A stretch of DNA of 14,551 nt from the NCBI GenBank assembly GCA_017397205.1, contig JAFQJX010000223.1:1-14551 (forward strand), in the 5' to 3' direction. Both the position numbers and the translations under genes were made by a program. Within the stretch, counting starts at the first letter, position 1, and every line of letters begins with the position of its first letter. Shown here one piece after another: positions 8,217-13,554 of the stretch. Source of the stretch: Clostridia bacterium. Lineage in GTDB: Bacteria; Bacillota; Clostridia; Oscillospirales; CAG-272. Below the pieces are notes generated by a model that was not told where the DNA came from, made no database searches, and saw only the letters and a program-made list of their open reading frames with translations.

Positions 8217-8234
8217 TTTTGTTGTAAAATCAAC

Positions 8235-8270
8235 AAAAAACGGACAAAGCGCAAAGCGCTATGTCCGTTT
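8235..8270 (-). terminator. Intrinsic terminator of the U32-maf-nth-rnmV operon
   Basis: On the minus strand AAACGGACA-(T)-AGCGC pairs with GCGCT-(T)-TGTCCGTTT across a 3-nt loop and runs into TTTTTTG. It is an imperfect hairpin with one internal mismatch and a good T-tract. It lies about 80 nt after the stop of the RNase M5-like gene and just before the ABC operon promoter region. Confidence 0.8.
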
Positions 8271-8272
8271 CA

Positions 8273-8327
8273 CAGCAAAATCGCCTGCTGAAAGCATGCT
8301 TTCTCGGCGGCGCAGGGAGGCGCCTCC
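8273..8327 (-). repeat. Cluster of small palindromes in the 3' untranslated region
   Basis: Between the RNase M5-like stop and the terminator there are three further inverted repeats: GGAGGCGCCTCC (8316-8327, perfect 12-bp palindrome), GAAAGCATGCTTTC (8290-8303, perfect 14-bp palindrome) and CAGCA/TGCTG (8273-8290). Together with the terminator they would fold into a string of hairpins in the operon's 3' end. The purpose is unknown; a 3'-UTR-derived small RNA or mRNA protection is possible. Confidence 0.4.
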
Positions 8328-8350
8328 TGGCAGTTTGATTTTTTCTTTTG

Positions 8351-8950
8351 TCAAGTTGCAAGGGTCAACTCGGCAATCAGCCGCAGAAAGTCCGCGCGGT
8401 CAAAAAGAATATTGACTGCACCGAGCAAAGCGCCGCTTGACAAGGGAGGCAGGTCCAGGCGCCGACACAGCGCCGCCCGCTTTTCCTTTGCCCCCGTTCC
8501 GCCGAGGAGCCCCGCCTCGTACAGGTCCAGGCGCGTGACCTCCTCACCACGGGGAGGAGCCGCATTCCCCGCGTCAAACGGGGAAAACAGGCGCGCAAGC
8601 ACCTCTCTCTCCATTCCCTCCACGCCCAGCACGCCGCTGCGGGAGGGGGCGCGCTTGCGCCGCTCTTTTCCCTCAATTCTGGGGATATACAGGTGGGTCA
8701 CCTGCTCGGGCGGCAGCAGCCCCTTGAGATGGGCGCGTATCTGCGTACCGCCACCGTCGCTGTCCGTCAGGACAATCAGCCCCCGCTCCGCACCCAGGCG
8801 GCGGAGAAGCGCCTGCTTTTCCCTGTTGTGAAAAATGGAAAAGCCCTCGGTGGTCACAATCTGCGCGTCAATGACGTTGGAAAGGGCGATTTTATCGTAC
8901 CGCCCCTCCACAATCACCACCTGGCGAATGGGGATTTTTCTATTTTGCAC
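8351..8950 (-). CDS. rnmV: Ribonuclease M5-like Toprim/DUF4093 protein, 199 aa
   Basis: An N-terminal Toprim domain has the catalytic Glu in VIVEGRYDK (E15) and the acidic pair in LTDSDGGG (D63, D65). It is followed by IEGKERRKRAPS and LGVEGM (109-113), typical of RNase M5-type proteins, then a DUF4093-like C-terminus (RLDLYEAGLLGG..., LSSGALLGAVNILF). RNase M5 performs the final maturation of 5S rRNA in Gram-positive bacteria by a topoisomerase-like Mg-dependent reaction. Translation appears to start at GTG (8950), with AGAGGTGA 3 nt upstream, inside the end of nth (11-bp overlap). It ends the operon and is followed by hairpins and a terminator. The Toprim/DUF4093 assignment is firm. The exact RNase M5 activity is inferred, since the gene is not next to ksgA where rnmV is often found. 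Confidence 0.85.
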   Translation of the reverse strand: MQNRKIPIRQVVIVEGRYDKIALSNVIDAQIVTTEGFSIFHNREKQALLRRLGAERGLIVLTDSDGGGTQIRAHLKGLLPPEQVTHLYIPRIEGKERRKRAPSRSGVLGVEGMEREVLARLFSPFDAGNAAPPRGEEVTRLDLYEAGLLGGTGAKEKRAALCRRLDLPPLSSGALLGAVNILFDRADFLRLIAELTLAT

Positions 8951-9611
8951 GGCTCACCTCTTTGTTTCTTTTGTGGCACAGCCCCTGCTTTGCAAGAGGA
9001 CACGCCTCACAGCGGGGACCTCTCGCACGGCAGAAGTCCCTGCCGAACTGCACGATGCGGTGGCAGAAGTCGCTTGCCTCGGAGGGGTCAATCAGGTCCG
9101 CAAGAAGCATCTCCACGCGGTAGGGGTCCGAAAGGGTGGTGGGGTACATTCCCAGCCGACCGCAGATGCGGATACAATGGGTATCCGTCACCACGCCGCC
9201 CTTGCCAAACACGTCCCCCAGGAGCAGGTTGGCAATCTTGCGCCCCACGCCCGGCAGAGCAAGCAGCTCCTCCATAGTATCGGGCAGGTTGCCGCCGTAG
9301 TTCTGCACCAGAATACGGGACGCCTCGCGGATGCTGCTTGCCTTGGTGCGGTAAAGCCCGCAGGGGCGGACAAGCTCCTCAATTTCGCAAAGAGGAGCCG
9401 CGGCAAGTGCCTCCGCGCTGGGATATTTTTCAAAAAGCGCCCGACATACCTCGTTCACTCTTGCATCCGTGCATTGGGCGGACAGCCGCCCCATCACGAG
9501 AAGCCGCCAGGGGTCGCCCTGCCATTCCAGCGCGCACGTCGCCTCGGGATAAACCTCCTTGAGTGCCGCGACAATCGCGGCAAGGCGCTCTCTTTTCTCT
9601 TTCTTTGTCAT
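8940..9611 (-). CDS. nth: Endonuclease III, DNA base-excision repair glycosylase/AP lyase, 223 aa
   Basis: The protein removes oxidised pyrimidines and cleaves at abasic sites. Visible hallmarks are LSAQCTDARVN near residue 43, the helix-hairpin-helix LPGVGRKIA (119-127) with the catalytic Lys K125, the catalytic Asp D143 in VVTDTH, and four C-terminal cysteines C194, C201, C204 and C212 for a [4Fe-4S] cluster. The last interval is 7 residues (C-X6-C-X2-C-X7-C) instead of the more familiar 5. ATG 9611 has AGGA upstream and lies 1 bp past the maf stop; a longer upstream frame reads into maf and is dropped. Length fits the family. It is the third gene of the operon. Confidence 0.95.
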   Translation of the reverse strand: MTKKEKRERLAAIVAALKEVYPEATCALEWQGDPWRLLVMGRLSAQCTDARVNEVCRALFEKYPSAEALAAAPLCEIEELVRPCGLYRTKASSIREASRILVQNYGGNLPDTMEELLALPGVGRKIANLLLGDVFGKGGVVTDTHCIRICGRLGMYPTTLSDPYRVEMLLADLIDPSEASDFCHRIVQFGRDFCRARGPRCEACPLAKQGLCHKRNKEVSRAK

Positions 9612-9612
9612 A

Positions 9613-10209
9613 TCAGTCCTGATTTGGCAAAATACGGAGGAGCAGCTCCTCCACCATCTGGCAGGGCAAGCCAATCACGGTGTCCAGGTGCCCGTTGATA
9701 TGGGAAACGAATTTACCGCCCTTGCCCTGAATGCCGTAGGCACCCGCCTTGTCAAGGGGCTCTCCCGTTGCAATATAGGCGTCAATATCCGCCTGGTCAA
9801 GCGGATGGAAAAAGACGTCCGTCGTGTCCGTCTCGGAGAGCATTTTATCTCCCCAGACAACACAAACGCCCGTATGCACGTTATGGTGCCTGCCCGACAG
9901 CCGCCACAGCATGGCGGAGGCATCCTTTTCGTCACGCGGCTTACCAAGCGGCTCTCCGTCCACCTCTACCAGCGTATCGGATGCCAGCACGATTGCCCTG
10001 GGTCCTGCGACCTCTGCGACGGCACGCGCCTTCTTTTCTGCAAGAAAACGCACCGCCTCTCTCGGGTGCATCATTGCGGGAAAGGTCTCGCTGATGTCCG
10101 CGACCATTGAGATGTACTCCAGCCCCATTTCCCTCAGCAGCTCCTTGCGACGGGGGGACTTGGACGCCAGCACCAGCGTCACGCCCTCGGGTAATCTGAG
10201 ACGCGTCAT
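9613..10209 (-). CDS. maf: Maf family nucleoside triphosphate pyrophosphatase, 198 aa
   Basis: Maf proteins hydrolyse non-canonical or excess nucleoside triphosphates to the monophosphate (dTTP/UTP or modified pyrimidines, by subfamily). The signature LASKSPRRKELL is at residues 14-25, the catalytic Asp is in ASDTLV (D78), GKP follows at 89-91, and the long motif GEPLDKAGAYGIQGKG is at 149-164. The KAGAYGIQG form with SPRR points to the dTTP/UTP (YhdE-like) subfamily. Start 10209 follows GGAGG by 8 nt; the site directly abuts the TAA of the U32 gene. Length is normal and nothing is missing. Confidence 0.95.
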   Translation of the reverse strand: MTRLRLPEGVTLVLASKSPRRKELLREMGLEYISMVADISETFPAMMHPREAVRFLAEKKARAVAEVAGPRAIVLASDTLVEVDGEPLGKPRDEKDASAMLWRLSGRHHNVHTGVCVVWGDKMLSETDTTDVFFHPLDQADIDAYIATGEPLDKAGAYGIQGKGGKFVSHINGHLDTVIGLPCQMVEELLLRILPNQD

Positions 10210-10222
10210 GTTTGTTTCCTCC

Positions 10223-12235
10223 TTATTTTGGCAGTCTGCGCACCTGTCGCGCAAGCGGCAGACCCTTGCTTGCTTTATCCATCACTTCCCTTACCTCCTC
10301 GGGCTCCTCCACGGTGAACAGGTAGTGCTCGCCGAGATGGCGCGGCAACTCGCCTCGCCTGTCGCAGAGGTAAGTGGGAATGCTGTTGAAAATCTGATTG
10401 CGGTGGGGCGGCAGGGAGAGAATCGGGAACTCTATCCCGCGCCTGTCAACGAGCTTTGCCCCCTTGCGGCAGGCGTCCCCGCATTGCTTCGGGTTACCCT
10501 TTGCGGCGTAGCACCGCTCGGTCAGCATCATGGGAATGCGCCCGTAAACCAGGAGCCGCCCCGAAAGCGCGCGCAGGCGCGGCAGGGTCAGCTCGGGCGA
10601 AAGGACGGCATCCGTCACCCCGTGCTCCCTCCAATATGCCGCCGCGTGGCTGTTGGTGATATTCAGGCGGAAATCTCCGACGATCTCAAGCCCTGCCCGT
10701 CTTGCAAGAGAGACCTGTGCGGCGCCGCCGCACAGGGCGTAGCGCACTCCGCGCGCACGCGCCACCTCCAGCAAACGGGAAATCTGCGGCTCCTCCCCGT
10801 CCATTATCACAGGAGGAAGCCATACCCCTGCGGGGAGCGCGTCCATATGCTCTATCTCCCAAAGGGGAACGAAAACGACGTCAAAGAAGCCGTGCGCGTC
10901 CCTTGTGTTCTCATACAGGTCGCGCCGCACAAAGAGGGCGGTGCGCCCAAGGGAAGAAAAGGCGGGGGCGGCAGGCGCCACGGCGGCAGGAGCGACGGGC
11001 TCTCTCTCGTTTGCAAGCAGCACGTCAAGCGCGCGGCGGCGCAAGCCGTTGAGGGAGGCGGGGGACAAATTCAGCCCCTCTCCCAGCCGCAGGGTGATGC
11101 GGTCGGGGGGCAGCGCGTAGGGGGTGCCTCCCGTTTTGGAAAGGCGCAGCTTGACGCCCTCCTCCGTCAGCGGAGCGCTCCTTGCAGGCGAGGGGACGTC
11201 CCCCGTGACCTCTGCCACTCTGCCGAGGGGGTCCGAAAGGGTCAGGCGCGCAGGCGCGTCGGGCAGGATTTCACACACCCCTGTCAGCGGAACGGGGGTG
11301 AGAGGAGGCACCTCGCGGTGCTGGCGGCTTTCCTCCTTGTCCGCCTCGCGGCGGACGCCCGTCATGGCGCCGAAGTGTGCGCCCGTATAGTACCCGTCTG
11401 TAAAGCCGTCACGGGAAAAGATTTCTTTCAGTTCTGCGATTTCCGCAGGGGTTGCCGCGCGCCCCTCGTCAAGGAGGCGCCGATAAATCCTGGTAACGCC
11501 CCATACGTAGGCGGCGCTTTTCATGCGCCCCTCTATTTTCAGGCACTCTACACCGCTCTCAATCAGGGCGGGGATATGCGAGGCAAGGCACAGGTCCTTC
11601 AGGGAAAGCGGATAGCCCTCTCCGTAGGGGAGGCGGCAGGGCTGGGCGCACTCGCCGCGGTTGCCGCTTCTTCCACCGACGAGGGAGGAGAACAGGCATT
11701 GTCCCGAATGACAAACGCACAGGGCGCCGTGAACGAATACCTCTACCTTTGCTTTGGCGCGTCTGACCGCCTCGAGGATTCCCTCCCCGTCCACCTCGCG
11801 GGCAAGCACCACCACCTCAAAGCCGAGGTCCTCTACCTCCTCGGCGCCCGTGGCGCTGTGCAGGGAAACCTGAGTAGAGGCGTGGACGGGCATCTCGGGC
11901 AGGTGGCGCCTTAAGAGGGTAATCAGTCCGATATCCGCGCAAATGAGGGCATCCACCCCCATGCTCCAAAGCTCCGTGGCGTATGCGAGGGCGCCCTCCA
12001 GCTCCCGCTCCCAGAGCAGGGTGTTGAGCGTCACGTAGACCTCCACGCCGCGCGCGTGCGCCTCTGCAATACAGCGCGAAAGCGTCTCGCCGTCAAAGTT
12101 CGGGGCAAAGGCACGGGCGTTGTACGCCTTACCGCCCAGGTAAACGGCGTCTGCCCCTGCCGCAAGTGCGGCATAAAAGGCGTCCTCGCTGCCCGCAGGC
12201 GCGAGCAGGCGCGGCAAGGTACCGCTTCGTCTCAT
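10223..12235 (-). CDS. Peptidase U32 family protein, RlhA/TrhP-type RNA hydroxylation family with DUF3656-like region, 670 aa
   Basis: The N-terminal half opens with LLAPAGSEDAFYAALAAGAD and carries the U32 signature EVFVHGALCVCHSGQCLFS (165-183), then GECAQPCR (195-201) and ECLKIEGRMKS (230-240). The cysteines C173, C180, C196 and C231 probably bind an iron-sulfur cluster. Despite the historical peptidase label, characterised members (RlhA on 23S rRNA, TrhP on tRNA U34) act in prephenate-dependent RNA hydroxylation. The central part (LSKTGGTPYALP..., then LNGLRRRALDVLL) matches DUF3656, and the C-terminus has a Cys-rich CYAAKGNPKQCGDAC stretch followed by DRRGIEFPIL, usual in long clostridial members. 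ATG 12235 follows GGGGGAG by about 5 nt. A 62-residue upstream extension covers the terminator and promoter and is rejected. It is the first gene of a four-gene operon. The RNA target is not determinable here. Confidence 0.93.
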   Translation of the reverse strand: MRRSGTLPRLLAPAGSEDAFYAALAAGADAVYLGGKAYNARAFAPNFDGETLSRCIAEAHARGVEVYVTLNTLLWERELEGALAYATELWSMGVDALICADIGLITLLRRHLPEMPVHASTQVSLHSATGAEEVEDLGFEVVVLAREVDGEGILEAVRRAKAKVEVFVHGALCVCHSGQCLFSSLVGGRSGNRGECAQPCRLPYGEGYPLSLKDLCLASHIPALIESGVECLKIEGRMKSAAYVWGVTRIYRRLLDEGRAATPAEIAELKEIFSRDGFTDGYYTGAHFGAMTGVRREADKEESRQHREVPPLTPVPLTGVCEILPDAPARLTLSDPLGRVAEVTGDVPSPARSAPLTEEGVKLRLSKTGGTPYALPPDRITLRLGEGLNLSPASLNGLRRRALDVLLANEREPVAPAAVAPAAPAFSSLGRTALFVRRDLYENTRDAHGFFDVVFVPLWEIEHMDALPAGVWLPPVIMDGEEPQISRLLEVARARGVRYALCGGAAQVSLARRAGLEIVGDFRLNITNSHAAAYWREHGVTDAVLSPELTLPRLRALSGRLLVYGRIPMMLTERCYAAKGNPKQCGDACRKGAKLVDRRGIEFPILSLPPHRNQIFNSIPTYLCDRRGELPRHLGEHYLFTVEEPEEVREVMDKASKGLPLARQVRRLPK

Positions 12236-12263
12236 GCGCTCTCCCCCTTTCTCTCTTTTCTCT

Positions 12264-12292
12264 ATTGTATTATAAAACAGGAAAAAAAGCAA
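12264..12292 (-). promoter_or_regulatory. Candidate promoter of the U32-maf-nth-rnmV operon
   Basis: TTGCTT (12287-12292) and TACAAT (12264-12269) are separated by 17 bp, placing the start near 12257 and about 22 nt before the ATG. A TATAAT overlaps the -10 by one base but has no -35 at proper spacing. The -35 lies within the T-tract of the preceding gene's terminator. The discriminator TACAATAGAGA is identical to that of the promoter at 13208-13236. Confidence 0.6.
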
Positions 12293-12321
12293 GCACCGCA
12301 GCGACCAAAGGGGCGCTGCGG
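12281..12321 (-). terminator. Intrinsic terminator of the GDPD-like gene
   Basis: CCGCAGCG and CGCTGCGG form a perfect 8-bp stem with a 10-nt loop, 8 nt beyond the stop codon. After a short TGCTTGC they run into seven Ts on the minus strand. The T-tract doubles as part of the next operon's promoter. Confidence 0.75.
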
Positions 12322-12329
12322 CGGTGGGA

Positions 12330-13184
12330 TTATTTGCGGAAGCGGCGCCCCGTTTCCCCAAGGTACAGGTCGAGCTCTCTTGTCCAGTCCGTTTGAATGA
12401 TATCAAAGCCGCGGTCAACAAGCCAGCCCCAGCCCCGCTCGGGGTCGCCTCTCATGGCAGTATCGTCGCTGTGGTGTGCCGCCAGCACCGCCTTGTACCA
12501 ATAGACGATGGCATTGACCCACACCAGCTTGCCGTCCCGATGCATCTCGTCAATATACGCGGGCTGGCAAAGGGGGCTGTCCTCCCTTTCAAACAGCACC
12601 TCCGCGCCGACGTAGTTGATGCGGCGGGAAAGCAGCTCGGAGTGGCAGGAGGGGTCCCTGATAATCGGCAGGTACTGAATTTCGGGTGCGTACTCCTCAA
12701 TCAGGTCAAACATACCCTTGCTCGGCTCCGTCTTGACCACGATTTGCCCCTCCATGCCGAAGGCGCGAATCATATCGGTGATTTCTCTCGGGTTTTCCCA
12801 GAACTTGTCCACGTTGATAAAGCAGCGCCCACGGAAGCGGTCAAAGACCTCCTCCAGGGTGCAGAGGGAGTACTCCGTAAAATCGCGGTCGTAGTTGACG
12901 TAGCGCACGTCTGCCTGAATTTCCGCAAGGGTCATCTCCTTGATTGTTTTTCCCGTCAGGCGCAGGTGCTGCGCCTCCTTGCCCGGGTGGAAAATGACGA
13001 GATGACCGTCGCGCGTCCTGTCCACGTCAATCTCAATCATATCTGCGCCCTGTCTGAGCGCAATCTCATAGGAGGTCAGGGTGTTGCAGGGAATATTGCC
13101 CCCGAAGACACCGCGGTGTGCCGTGATAATCACGCGCTCACGGGCGCACGCCCGCAGGTCAAAGCCAAAGAAATTCTTTTCCAT
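12330..13184 (-). CDS. Glycerophosphodiester phosphodiesterase family protein, 284 aa
   Basis: The family hydrolyses glycerophosphodiesters from phospholipid turnover to glycerol-3-phosphate and an alcohol on a TIM-barrel scaffold. The HR...ExD...H core is present: AHRG (H23, R24), MIEIDV (E51, D53) and the general acid/base His in VIFHPG (H66). Two family positions differ from the textbook form: PCNT replaces PENT (C33) and HP replaces HD (P67). I believe some Bacillota members share this, so it may mark a subfamily rather than loss of function. No signal peptide is seen, so a cytoplasmic location is likely. The ATG lies about 6 nt after GAGAGGG. It is monocistronic, with its own promoter at 13208-13236 and terminator at 12281-12321. 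The substrate is unproven. Confidence 0.9.
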   Translation of the reverse strand: MEKNFFGFDLRACARERVIITAHRGVFGGNIPCNTLTSYEIALRQGADMIEIDVDRTRDGHLVIFHPGKEAQHLRLTGKTIKEMTLAEIQADVRYVNYDRDFTEYSLCTLEEVFDRFRGRCFINVDKFWENPREITDMIRAFGMEGQIVVKTEPSKGMFDLIEEYAPEIQYLPIIRDPSCHSELLSRRINYVGAEVLFEREDSPLCQPAYIDEMHRDGKLVWVNAIVYWYKAVLAAHHSDDTAMRGDPERGWGWLVDRGFDIIQTDWTRELDLYLGETGRRFRK

Positions 13185-13207
13185 AAGATGCCCTCTCTTT
13201 CCTCTCT

Positions 13208-13236
13208 ATTGTACAGCATTTGCCTCCCCAAGGCAA
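13208..13236 (-). promoter_or_regulatory. Promoter of the GDPD-like gene
   Basis: TTGCCT (13231-13236), a 17-bp spacer and TACAAT (13208-13213) give a good sigma-70-type promoter, with the start near 13201 and a leader of roughly 17 nt. Just upstream are a GC-rich CGCGCGGGGG, an AT-rich tract (13248-13270) and then the hairpin array. The AT tract is too far from the -35 to be a standard UP element. Confidence 0.7.
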
Positions 13237-13287
13237 CCCCCGCGCGCAATTTTACATAAATATATATAAGGAAGCCGACGCCGCATC

Positions 13288-13496
13288 GCTTCCTCGCGCA
13301 AGCGACTTCATCCGTCGCAGACGGACTTCATCGTGCAAGCGATTTCATCCGCCTCTTACTGATTTCATTCCCCCCGTCGGACTTCATCGCGCAAGCGACT
13401 TCATCCGCTAAAGGCGGACTTCATCACGATAGTGACTTCATCCACCGCAGGTGGACTTCATTCTCCCCGTCGGACTTCATTTTCCCCAGCGGACAT
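13288..13496. repeat. Structured linker/hairpin array with a 93-bp higher-order period
   Basis: This fills most of the gene-free stretch 13185-13554. Ten copies of A(C/T)TTCAT start at 13305, 13325, 13342, 13362, 13381, 13398, 13418, 13435, 13455 and 13474. A degenerate copy (GCTTCCT) is at 13288, and the array ends in ACAT at 13493-13496. Spacers have only three lengths and follow the order 10-13-10-13-12, then 10-13-10-13-12, then 12, giving two exact 93-bp blocks (13288-13380 and 13381-13473) that are about 76% identical by my hand count. The 13-bp spacers are mostly hairpins (CCGTC-GCA-GACGG, CCACC-GCA-GGTGG, CCGC-TAAAG-GCGG), as are several 10-bp ones (CGC-GCAA-GCG twice, CAC-GATA-GTG). 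The 12-bp spacers read T(C/T)(C/T)CCCC(GT/AG)CGG and do not fold. A 6-bp inverted repeat (GGAAGC 13270-13275 / GCTTCC 13288-13293) flanks the left end. No ORF, promoter or tRNA is recognised within it. The function is unknown. Confidence 0.9.
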
Positions 13497-13529
13497 AAAA
13501 ACAGGGGTCAGGCAAACGCCTGACCCCTG
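13497..13529 (-). terminator. Intrinsic terminator of the PFOR gene
   Basis: CAGGGGTCAGGC and GCCTGACCCCTG form a perfect 12-bp stem with a 4-nt loop, 25 nt after the PFOR stop codon. It is followed on the minus strand by TTTTT. It directly abuts the hairpin array, so read-through transcripts would enter the array. Confidence 0.9.
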
Positions 13530-13554
13530 CGTGGGATTTTATTATCCGAGCAAA

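Noticed and set aside
9612..9674. 21-residue N-terminal extension of endonuclease III
   Set aside because: It is a read-in of the maf gene in another frame. MTKKEKRER at 9611 fits the family start and length.
9824..11914. 696-codon plus-strand reading frame
   Set aside because: It lies wholly antisense to maf and the U32 gene, both firmly recognised. The product has low-complexity Arg/Gly/His-rich composition and no family motif. Long antisense frames are expected with GC-rich codon use.
12236..12421. 62-residue N-terminal extension of the U32 protein
   Set aside because: It would be translated from the terminator and promoter region, has no family similarity, and the ATG at 12235 has its own ribosome site.
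13288..13496. CRISPR array
   Set aside because: The constant element is only 7 bp and the spacers are 10-13 bp, self-complementary and partly identical. No cas gene is present. This does not fit a CRISPR.
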